From Trichinella spiralis (lineage: Eukaryota > Nematoda > Enoplea > Trichinellida > Trichinellidae), in assembly GCA_000181795.3 (NCBI GenBank), contig CM012953.1:10190312-10254311 (forward strand): 64,000 bases of DNA, given 5' to 3'. Shown here piece after piece: positions 28,487-39,061 of the stretch (within the stretch, counting starts at the first letter, position 1; every line of letters begins with the position of its first letter). Both the position numbers and the translations under genes were made by a program. Below the pieces are notes generated by a model that did not search any database, had not been told where the DNA came from, and saw only the letters and a program-made list of their open reading frames with translations.

Positions 28487-30031
28487 GTCAAGTGGGGTAC
28501 ATTTTGTAACTCACCACTGTTTTTGGCAAATATCTCTGCCGCATTGCTTTGTTTTACGTCAGATTTTTTTATAGCTAAATTTTATACAGTTCTACACGAT
28601 ATGAAATTTTTTCAAGCTCATATGATTAGTAGATCAGGAATTATAGCGGTTTTTTGTTGGGGTCTATTTTGTTCCCCACCTAATCTCTTGTGATCTGGAC
28701 TTTTCACCATTATTTGGAAATTAAGTCACACTGCAAACTAAGTCACAGCTTTCCAAAAAATACCTGAAATCATTTATCATTCCAATAAAACCAAATACGG
28801 AGTAGACATTGTCGACTATATGATTCAGGAGTATACATGCAGCAGGATAACTTGCCGATGGCCACTCTGGCTGTTCATGAACATCCTGGACACTGCAGCA
28901 CTGAATGTTCACGTTATACCGACTTTCATGCATTCTAACTGGATGAAAATGAAGAAAGACACCAGACGGATGTTTCAGCAGTTGGCGTCTGCATTGGTGC
29001 GACCGCATGTCTAGCACAGAATCAACACAATCACAAATCTACCGTGCAATGTTCTGAGGGCTGCACGAACACTTGAAATCACCCGTGAACAGCTCAGAGA
29101 GGAAGAACAGTCCTCATCATCAGTGGGAAGATAGCGTAGAAGATGTAGCATCTGCCTGAGAAAAAATGACCCGAAAACAGATTTCCAATGCTCCATCTGC
29201 CGAAGTGGGTATGCAGACAGCAGCAATTAGGGAAACATTGCGTAGATATAAGGAACTTAACAAATTTCCTGCGGTTTCATTTTTGTGTATAATAATATTG
29301 ATAAAACTACTGATCAGATCTAAGAAATTCGTTTTACTTTAAGCTAAACTGACTCGGTTTAATGCGTGTGCACTATTGAACATTTTAAAGACCTTGTTCA
29401 AAAGTTTGCTTTCTATTAATCTGTTTCTTAATTTGATAAAGTTAAATATAAGTTTAAATTGAATTATAAAAGTTAAAATTAAAATATAAGTTTAAATTAA
29501 AGTATAAATTGAATTTAGAAGTTACGGATGCTTTTAGTAAGAAAGATCAGGTAGATTCACCATTTCACTGAATTTCATTAAATAATTAATTGTAATTAAT
29601 TTCACCACATAAATATCATAAAATAGTAAAGCTTTGAATATCACAAAACTGACCATTAAAAAGAAATCAAAATTTGGCAAATAGCTTGAATTACAATGAC
29701 AACCAGTAAAAATTTAGGTTTGCGACAACGAATAAAACTCATCGCAACAACAACTAATGAAATTTAGCCGGCATGAAAACCAATGAAATTTAAAGCTAAT
29801 GAAATGTCGAGCGGCGTGCCTTTGAAGTAAACTCGGGGAGTAGACCAAAGTTTGTAGAAATTATACCTGAACAAATTTGATTTGCTGACAATTATAATCA
29901 TTTATATTCAGATAATTAATAAAAATCATTTGTTTTTCCAAAAAATCGACGCAATTACAAAAAATGTATGGGGTACATTTTGTACCCCACTTGAACGTTT
30001 GAAGTTCAAATTTCACTTGACCTGCGAAGGG
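28487..30031 (+). mobile_element. piggyBac-like element inserted in unit A only
   Basis: Bounded by inverted ends: CCCTCCGCAGGTCAAGTG at 28487 and the complement of CCCTTCGCAGGTCAAGTG ending at 30031. It sits in an ATAAT-rich stretch and is flanked on both sides by ATAA, a plausible variant of the TTAA target. Unit B lacks it. Inside on the plus strand, 28735-29013 encodes a piggyBac transposase C-terminal part (PEIIYHSNKTKYGVDIVDYM, RWPLWLFMNILDTAALN). 29130-29228 encodes the terminal Cys-rich finger (CSICLRKNDPKTDFQCSICR) after stops and frame breaks. The catalytic core is absent. Non-autonomous and decayed. Confidence 0.85.
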
Positions 30032-30525
30032 ATAATAATAATGCTATTAATATTTTGTTTGTTTCCAAAAATAACAAATCTTCTAACAGCAGCACGACAA
30101 ATTGCAAGCCATTTGGATACAATAACATGAAAAAACGAAACGTAAAAAAACGACTTGAGCAACACCAATGCATGCCAAAGCATTAAATATTACAAAATGA
30201 AATAAAAGTGAGTAAATCTGTGAACAAGGAAAAAGAAAGAAGATAACAGCAGCAGCACAATAAATATAGCTGCATAATAAGCTGCTTTTCAAATATATAC
30301 ATTTTGTTGTCATCTCGAATATGTAGGTCTGAATTTGAATGCATTGATTCGATGAATTTGAATATAACGAACAGAAGATTCAGATATAAAATTTGTCAAA
30401 TCACAGCAACAATTTAATAAACAACAAATAAAATAAAATTGAATATGGATATGAATAATTAAAATGATGTTGACTCTCCGGTTGCGCAGTGTTCTTTGAA
30501 TTGAGATCAACAAAATGAAAAGACC

Positions 30526-30642
30526 TCATAAAAAGATGCATTTCCTTTTTTTCTTCTTCTTCTGCTTCACATCCCCCATATCCAAGTGACCTGACGCAAC
30601 GGCTTTTCTACTTTTGATTTCTCTCATCAAATCGTAGAAAAC
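30526..30642 (-). pseudogene. Duplicated Ral last exon (unit A)
   Basis: A 117-bp exon copy beginning [13 protein letters not shown] and ending in the polybasic stretch and CIFL box, with its AG acceptor and stop preserved. Nearly identical to Ral exon 5 at 35108-35224. No Ral exons 1-3 accompany it, so as a gene it is partial. It could be an unused duplicate or an alternative terminal exon of Ral. Confidence 0.8.
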
Positions 30643-31667
30643 CTACAACCGAAACAAAATTATAGTATAACCAGCACGTCGACAATGCTGCAATTGTTCA
30701 ATAAAAAATTTGTGAAAGTCTTGAACATATTCTCTGGTGAATAGGAAAAAAATGAAATTCTAAACACAGTTTTCAAAAACGTCACTTCTAATTTCAAAAA
30801 TCGCTTTCATAATAGAAACACAAATTCATAGTATAAATGTATATTTAAATACAAATATTTGCAATTCATCAATTTCTTTATCTGCTACTGCATTGCCTCT
30901 CAAACTGATGATCAAGTCAATACAGAAATATATCATGGGCAGTCATAAAATTTTATGCCCAATATACACAATACATTTGAAACCAAGTACATCCACATAA
31001 TTATGCACACACAAAAACATGTGTATATATATAAAGAGAGAGAAGAAGATTTATTTGTTTGCACAAGTTATTAATAAAATTAGAGTGGAAGAAATACTGC
31101 TTTCAAACCGTTGGAGAACAGCAAATTATTTTGTTAACCTTCATGTTCCTGACACTAATTGTAAATTAATAAAATTTAATTGACCTGTCAAATGCAATTG
31201 ACCTTAAAAATCAATAAAATTCAATTGACATAAAATGGTAGAATAAAAATAAATCCGAAACTGTAAAAATTTTCTTTTCAATTTTATGCAAAAGTGATGG
31301 AGCACTGCTTGTTCGAGTGATAAAATCTGAGCATCGGCTAAGCAATCTCAAACAGACCTACTGAACGAGCAATAAATTCTTCAATTAATCAAGAATAAAT
31401 GAAATTTTAAAATAATCAAAAATGAAAAGACAAAAAAGAATTTCTACTCTCTTTCGCAATACGAATTCATTTTCTCATTTACCTTAATACAATTAAGCTG
31501 TTTTATGTTTTCTTTTGAAATCTGCAGCTTTTATATTTTTTGATTTCTTCTTTTTATTTTTTTGATTTATTTACTCATTTTATATAGTCATTATGATTGA
31601 TCTTGTTCATTTTGTTGTTAAGAAAACATGAACAGATAATTTTAATTATCGTAAATAATAAGTGTAC

Positions 31668-31845
31668 TTTGTCAACGTTGAACTTTGAATTTGCAGATGT
31701 TTCAGCGTAGTTAAAGTTCCAATTAGCCATCCTCTGTTGTGCTTGGTCAACTGATATTCGACTTTTAGCGTTCAAATCTGATTTATTGCCCACGACCAGG
31801 ATTGGAATGTTCAGATCAGAATTTCTCACTTGCAATATTTGTTTG
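31668..31845 (-). pseudogene. Duplicated Ral exon 4 (unit A)
   Basis: A 178-bp exon copy, the same length and phase as Ral exon 4, open and with both splice sites kept. It encodes the G4 block [12 protein letters not shown], but the G5 box reads ETSAN instead of ETSAK, with a further change from TRSN to SKFN after it. Exons 1-3 are missing, so on its own it cannot make a GTPase. Confidence 0.8.
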
Positions 31846-33558
31846 CTGGAATTGTAAATAAATCGCAATCTTTCCTGCTGCTTCTGCTTTTGCTTCTCCC
31901 TCCCTCACCCTCAAAATTCGTCTCAATAGTGTTATAAATGTAATGTGTTAATTTAATGTTTGGCTTTAATTTAATAACAAATTTGTTTTTCATAACTGAA
32001 TTCACGTTATGCACAGCATGCAGAAAGATTAATATTTGCTTCACACGCCAAAATAGTCCTTGTTTGTCTTAACTGTCAAAGGTGTTTGTGATTTAGAAAG
32101 GAAAATATGTAATATTTCCATACTGAAGTCCCAAGACATCCGTGGTTATGCATATGCAGGAGTAACAATAGGAAGTGTGGTTGCAGAAGTTAATAAAGTT
32201 TTCAAAAATTGCAATTTGTATCAAAAACGTTTCTTTACATTTCTTATTCAAACTTTTCAAGCATCTTATATTTGCATAAAATGTTTTTCCAGTTTGTGAA
32301 ATGAGGTTTTTTGTGATGGCACAAGAGACAAATGAAATTTATTAATACCATATCTCTGTGGAATATGAACTTTTGTTTGAGAGAAATACATATAATTATA
32401 TTTGTAAATGATGATTAATAATATTTACTAATTTATGATTTATAATTTTGAAAGAGAATAAATCATATTCTCCAAAATTGAGAAAATGCAGTGCACAATG
32501 AAGTTTTGTCATTATTTCGTTATGATAATGATTAGTACATCACCCCCGTGCAGCTCAACCTAAACCACCTCAAATGTCGATTAATTAACGATAAACGATT
32601 GTTTAACAAAGTGTTTTAAATGCTTTTAGCTTATAATAAAATGTGAAATAATTTTAAATGAAAAAGTTATTAAAGTAAATTGCTCATAATGCATTTATTT
32701 GCACTGAAAAAGCAAAACTGTCTGATCAGTCTAGCAAACAGAAATAGTCAAGAAATATTTCATTAAGAACACATTGTTGTATCATACAGGAAATTAATTT
32801 GTTAAAATTTTAAAAATATTTTCAACAATTTTGTTTAGCAAAATATATTTTCCACTGCATTTTACAAAGCATTTTATGAAATAATAGGGTTGTTCATGAA
32901 TTAAAATGATTGTTATTTTGATTATTAAATCAACAGATCGAGATTTTTTCAGTCTTGCAAACTTGAAATACTGAGCAAACAATTGTTTTTAAACAAGAAT
33001 ATTTTTATTTTCAATCTTTAGCACTGTAAATGCAATAGATAATTTTATTTTGAGGGGTAGACCCAATTTACTCTACGAACTCAGCTTACTTTTTCGCTGT
33101 AAATTTTATTGGTTGCTGCTCAGATGCAGGCAACTGAATTTTATTGAGATGAAACATAGTGTATGCACATGAATTTGCATAGTCGTTGTCTTTGACGTGT
33201 CCTGTTGTATCAGGAAAATCACAGTTAATCAGTCTTTTCTCTTGGGAACCTAATCCCATCGAATTAGATACGGAACCGATGATGTTTTGTTGCGCGCATC
33301 AGAGCAACAATCAATGAAATTTACCTGAAAAAAGTGGGCGGAATTTCTTAATGAAATTACAACTAGGCCCATTTTGATTAAACAACCGCTTATTAATTGT
33401 GAAATGCAGATGATGCCTCAATTTCAAATTAAACAAAATCTGGCAATTATTTCAACATATTCTAACTACTCAAACAGTTGGCAATGACGTTGAATGATAT
33501 ACATATATATATATATATTCTCTCTGAGAAATGAAAAATCGAAACTGATCACAGAAAA

Positions 33559-34331
33559 ATGTATTATTTCTTGCTGCTTCTTTTAATCACCGCCGTGAGT
33601 ACTTTTATCATAAGCTTCATTTTACTCATTTTTATTGAACAATAAGTGCATTGAAATAATGAACCACTTTTGTCAAATAAAAATTTTTTAAATATTCAAA
33701 AATGATCAACTTATAATAATATCAATTTTGGTTTTTTCAGAAAGATTCCATTGGAAGTGACAGAAACTATACAGATGCAGAATATGCTTGGCTTCTTAAA
33801 AATAAAAAAGCAATGTTAAAAACAAACGCAGAAAATGTAGATATTCCGGAAAGTGTAATACTTCTGGATCCGCGACAGGTTCCTTCAAATGTTGTCCCAA
33901 TCCCACCAAAAGAATTTCAAAAGAAAGCTGAAAAGGTAAAGGCGTAATTGTTAATATTATTACGTCGTTTCATTATATATCATTATATTTTATTATATTT
34001 TTGAAATCTTGCATATCATTCATAATATCATATTCATCTTCCTTCTGCAGATAGAGTTACTGGTTATCTGAACTTGTAATGATATAAAAACACCAACTAC
34101 GCCTGTTTCATATGGTAAATCATATTATAGGAGACTGTGACACAACGTCCTGATGGTGACTTCACTGACGCAGAATACAAATGGCTCCTTCAAAATAAGA
34201 AATTAATGCTAGAAGACCAAGTGCGTGATGATATGGATATTCCGGGTTCCATACTTATCCGTCCAAGAAGAAACATTTCTGAAGATGTGGTACCCGTACC
34301 ACCTGCAAGATATCAGCAACGTGTAAAGTGA
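33559..34331 (+). CDS. Small secreted two-repeat protein, copy B
   Basis: Exons 33559-33594, 33741-33935 and 34131-34331, exactly the lengths of copy A, 143 residues. Signal peptide MYYFLLLLLITA; modules DAEYAWLLKN, DIPESVILLDPR and DAEYKWLLQN, DIPGSILIRPR. By eye about 63% identical to copy A over the exon-2 module and 83% over the exon-3 module, although the intron between them is about 92% identical at the DNA level. Copy B is more lysine-rich in the first module. Intact, so probably functional. Family not recognised. Confidence 0.8.
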
Positions 34332-35107
34332 TAATGCCTTTTGATGATAATTCGCCCTCAATTAAACAAGACGGCAGGGAACGGTGACGTAATAATCCTA
34401 TTTTTAAAATGTTTTCAAACTGCGCAACATTGAACGTGAAAATTTTTTTTGTTTCTTTCCCTTACAATAAATCATTTTCCCACCAGCAAACCTGAAAAAA
34501 ATTGAAACTCGAAAAAATACAGAATAATTTCCTCAAAGAGATTAAAAATTGATTCAAACAAATGTAAAATATAATAATAACAATATTCACACAATTGAGT
34601 TTCTAAAAATGAAATGAGAATAATAATGATATCACTATTTTGTTTGTTTCGACAAATAACAAATCTTTAAACAGCGGCACATCAAATTACAAGCCATTTG
34701 GATGCAATAAAATGAAAAAACCAAAACGCAAAAAAACAATGTGAGCAACAGGAACGCATGTTCCAGCAATACATGTGAGAAAAAGTGAGTAAATCTGTGA
34801 ACAAGGAAAAAGAAAGAAGATAACAGCAGCAGCACAATAAATATAGCTGCATAATAAGCTGCGTTTCAAATATATACATTTTGTTGTCATCTCGAATATG
34901 TAGGTCTCAATTTGAATGCATTGATTCGATGAATTTGAATATAACGAACAGAAGATTCAGATATAAAATTTGTCAAATCACAGCAACAATTTAATAAACA
35001 ACAAATAAGATGAAATAAAATTGAATATGGATATAAATAATTAAAATGATGTTGACTCTCCGGTTGCGCAGTGTTCTTTGAATTGAGATCAACAAAAAGA
35101 AAAGACC
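34332..35107. other. Spacer between secreted gene B and Ral exon 5
   Basis: Convergent 3' region, matched in unit A by 28184-28486 plus 30032-30525. AT-rich. Short minus-strand open frames shared with unit A (near 34690-34890 and 30083-30313) show no domain. Confidence 0.5.
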
Positions 35108-35621
35108 TCATAAAAAGATGCATTTCCTTTTTTTCTTCTTCTTCTGCTTCACATCCCCCATATCCAAGTGACCTGACGCAACGGCTTTTCTACTTTTGAT
35201 TTCTCTCATCAAATCGTAGAAAACCTACAACCAAAGCAAAATTATAGTATAACCAGCACGTCGACAATGCTGCAACTGTTCAATAAAAAATTTGTGAAAG
35301 TCCTGAACATATTCTCTGGAGAATAGGAAAAAAATAAAATTCTAAAAACAATTTTCAAAAACGTCACTTCTAATTTCAAAAATCACAAAAGAAACACAAA
35401 TTCATATTACAAAAGTTCATTTATTTTCAATTCATCAATCTCGTCTCTCCGCTGCTCAATTGCTCTTCAAACCGATGTTCAAGTCAATAAAGAAATGTTG
35501 ATCCATGCATCATCATGAATCATGAAATGCATCGGCATCATGAAATTTTATGCCAAATAGACGCAATAGATTTGAAACCAACTGCATCCACATAACTTCA
35601 CACACACACACACACATACAT

Positions 35622-35685
<64 letters not shown>

Positions 35686-38600
35686 TTACTTGTTTGCACA
35701 AGTTAATCATGAAATTAGAGTAACAGAAATAACGTTTTCAAAGCGTTGCAGAACATCTAATCATTTTACTAATCTTCACGTTCCTGATACTAATTGTAAA
35801 TTAATAAGATTTAATTAGTCTGCGTTCGTCAATGTCTCATTTAATGCTCTTGTCCAGAATTGAATTATACCCATAAAAAAGATAAAGTAAGCATCAAATT
35901 CGAATTCGTAAAATTTCCTCTTCAATTTATGCAAAATCAATTGTGCCCTGCTTGTTCGAGTTCTGAGCAACGGTTAATCCATCTCAAACAGACCTACTGA
36001 ATGAGCAATAAATTCATCAGTTAAGCAAGAATAATTGAAAATTTATAATAATGAAAAATGAGAAAGACAAAGAAGAATTTTTACTCTCTTTCGCAATACG
36101 AATTCATTTTCTCATTTACCTTAATATAATTAATTAAGCTGTTTCATACTTTGTTTTGCAATCTGCAATTTTTCTTACATTTTTTTATTTTTCATTTTAC
36201 ATAGTTATTATGATCAATGTTGTTCATTTCGTTGAAAAAAGAAAAGATGAACAGATAATCGTAATTATCATAAATAATAAGCATACTTTGTCAACGTTGG
36301 ATCTTGTCTTTGCAGATGTTTCAACGTAGTTGACGTTCCAATTAGCCGCCTTCTGTTGTGCTTGGTCAACTGATATTCGACGTTCGGCGTTCAAATCCGA
36401 TTTATTGCCCACGAGCAGGATTGGAATGTTCGGATCAGAATTTTTCACTCGCAATATTTGTTCACTGGAATTGTAAATAAATCACAATTTCTGCTTCTGC
36501 TTTTGCTTCCCCCTCCCCCCCCCCGACCTTCATCTCAAGAGTGTTATTTCTCATTCTTACCGAAATTCCGTTGTTGCATCAAAAGATTCACTGTCGGTGA
36601 TTGCAAATACGCACAAAAATCCCTCTCCACTGCGATAATAATTGTCTCTTGAATAAAAGAAAATTAATATAATAATAATAATAATAATGACAGAAGCTGA
36701 ATGCAGCAAAACCTGATAGCTGAATAGTCTTCTTGACCAGCGGTGTCCAAAATGTCAATCTGACATTCTTCACCATCAAGTACAATACGTTTTCGATATG
36801 AATCCGCTTTTGTCGGTTCATATTCTTCAACAAACTAGAAAACAAACTAAATTAATACCAAAAAAAATCTGAAATATTCGTGAAAAAAGGTAATATTATA
36901 AATAGAAAAAAAATTAAATATCCACACAACTTGTTAACAGCAGAATGACAGATCAATTTTAAAAAAAAGAAAAAAACTAGAATGTGCTCAGTAGTTAGTG
37001 ATATTAATACATTTTTCGCTTCTTTTCAACGCATGCATAAAAGTGATCCATCTTTTGTGCTTGTTGAGTAGAAACAGATGGTGTTGATTGCCCTGGTGAT
37101 CATTATAGGGCAAGTTTTCTCTAATAAGAGTTGTTATACAATAAATCTTATTTCAAGAAAAAGAGCAACAAATCAGCTTAGTCAAACTTGCTCAACAATG
37201 CAAGCGTAAAACGACAGTGAAATAAATATCTATGACAGCTTTTCCTCTCCGAGGACCGTTTGCGCACCATGCTGATGCAGTTGTCTTCCGCAGATGAAAG
37301 TAATTTGAATCAATTGCACCATTATTGATTTTCAGGCTGCTTCATCGGGCAAACTACTGCCAGCATGTGTTGAACAAGCCGAAAAGTGACATGTCGCTGT
37401 TTATCTTCTCGTAAGATCGGCCAAAGAAATATTCTCAGGTTGTCGGTCCCTCTGGTCGACCGCAGCATCAGAGGCACAAGGGCAGGGGAGGGGGGGTGTA
37501 GTAGCAGCAGTGAGGATCTCCACATCGGCCCAAATCACAAGAACAGACAGACAGACTATCCAAGCAATCGTCTTGAATAAAGCAATCAAGCAAGCAAACA
37601 AACAAACAAACAAACAAAAACAATCTTCATTATCGTCAGTGCAAACATTCCATTGGCCATCCTCTTCTGTTTGCGTTTGAAATGACGGAAAAAACAAACA
37701 TAAGCTAACATTGCCGTGAAACTTTCTCAATGATAATTCTGCACAGCATAAGCGAGAAGTATAAAATTCTCCGTCGAAAAATACATATCATGCACGAAAA
37801 GTTTCGCCTAATTTCTCGTCAAATTTCCTTACGGATAAAACGGCAAATGAAAGTTGGTGCCTATTTTTGGTCAAAGCTGTCAATAAAAGAGAATTTATTC
37901 TTCTAATGAAAAAGAAATTGTAAATTTCACTTTCAGCGACTGAAATGGAAAATACAATTTTCCAAATTTGTAAGCCGAATTCCAACCATGCGAAGAAAAC
38001 GAACTAAGCACTGTGGAAAAACACTGTGCAACTATTGCGCACACGCACACACACAACAAATGTGTACAAACAATTTCTCGACAATAAAGTTGAAATATTA
38101 TATTTTCAATTAATAAACAAATCAGAAAATGCACTACTAGGGCAATATTTTCTCAAGTTACTTTGAAATTGGTAAATACAACGACAATGATCAAAAAACC
38201 CCTCCCCTCCTCATCCCATCACCCTGAACCCCCAGTGTGCAGACACAGTTTTGCCAATTTGAAATGGAACAATTGAAAATTGATAATAGTAATTATTTCT
38301 CCTTTTTCTTTCATTGAATTTTTTCTTTGTTTCGAATCCCAATCTTCGACATCTGCACATCGAATATGTGGAAATAATCGTCATCAGAGAGAACTGCCGT
38401 ATGTCGACAGTTTCAGTTTCATTCATAACGCATGGCCCGATTTTTTTCTCGGCTGAAAATAGCTGCCCCAGAGTTAGTTTCACAAACAGCAAACAATATT
38501 TAATAACGACCCACCAACCAACTGAATGGCTTGTGAAAATTAATTTCAAAGAGAAAAATGAAAAAAAAACAAACAAACAATTTCATTCACATTACATGCA

Positions 38601-38821
38601 CTTTCCTACAATGCTGGCTGTTGTTGAATGAGAAAAATATGGTAGAACGAGCAGTTTTGGATGATATACAACAACTGATAATAATATTAATAACTTACCT
38701 CGTCGTACATGAACTGCAATGTAAGAGCAGATTTTCCAACACCACCACTGCCGACCATGATCACCTTGTGTACGGGAAGTTGTTGGGCGGGGGTCTTTTT
38801 CCCACCGGCCGAGCTGGTCAT
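35108..38821 (-). CDS. RAL: Ral small GTPase
   Basis: Ral GTPases act at the plasma membrane through the exocyst and RalBP1. Exons: 38821-38699, 36834-36713, 36647-36561, 36464-36287, 35224-35108 (stop 35108-35110), giving 208 residues (human RalA 206). G1 GSGGVGKS, the Ral-specific effector loop [12 protein letters not shown]3 DTAGQED, G4 NKSD and G5 ETSAK are all intact. The C-terminus has a KKKKKRK polybasic run and CIFL; a final Leu predicts geranylgeranylation. Start chosen at MTSSAGGKK; the frame is open further upstream to 39061, but that part does not resemble Ral. Intron 1 is 1.86 kb. Exons 4 and 5 are duplicated at 31.7 and 30.5 kb. Confidence 0.95.
35599..35686. repeat. (CA)n(TA)n compound microsatellite
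   Basis: CA repeats pass into TACA and then TA units and end in GATA repeats, inside unit B. Confidence 0.9.
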
Positions 38822-39061
38822 TGTCGTCCAGGTCTGTGGGTGTTTGTGATCACTAGCGGCTGACGTGGATGAGCAATGATGGACTGTCGCCTTGTCGACG
38901 ACTGCTGAAAGTAGTTCAGTTTCACAGGAAGCGTCGAGCCGTCTAGAGCTTCTAGTGGGCGTGGTCGATTTCAGCCTAAGCTGATTCGCGCGGCGTCGGT
39001 GAGTCAGCAACGAACCCATGTTGCCTACACACCAGGTGAACATGTCGCCACCCACCGTCAA

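Larger units (their letters stand above)
26195..31936. repeat. Segmental tandem duplication, unit A
   Basis: Aligns along its length with unit B (about 31975-36540). Shared landmarks in order: CACGTTATxCACAGCATGC (26223 vs 32004), the three exons of a secreted-protein gene with their introns, and two Ral-derived exons. Unit A carries an extra 1.55-kb piggyBac insertion at 28487-30031. Its right edge ends at CAATAGTGTTAT near 31930, matching CAAGAGTGTTAT at 36536 in the Ral gene. Edges are by eye, within tens of bases. Confidence 0.85.
31975..36540. repeat. Segmental tandem duplication, unit B
   Basis: Partner of unit A. It ends inside the intact Ral gene, between exons 4 and 3, and holds secreted-protein copy B. 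It lacks the piggyBac insertion and has an expanded CA/TA microsatellite at 35599-35686 where unit A has only a short tract. Confidence 0.85.

Noticed and set aside
32060-32299. 79-codon open frame in unit B (VAEVNKVFKNC)
   Set aside because: The matching sequence in unit A is broken by stops and no domain is seen, so coding is unsupported.
34687-35123. Minus-strand open frames shared by both duplication units
   Set aside because: Low-complexity hydrophobic translations; shared because the DNA is duplicated, not evidence of coding.
37322-37730. Open frames around a G-rich tract in Ral intron 1
   Set aside because: Composition-driven (Leu/Cys/Val-rich), no domain, within an intron.
38822-39061. 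In-frame N-terminal extension of Ral
   Set aside because: No similarity to Ral; the conserved protein starts plausibly at 38821, so the upstream part is taken as 5' UTR.
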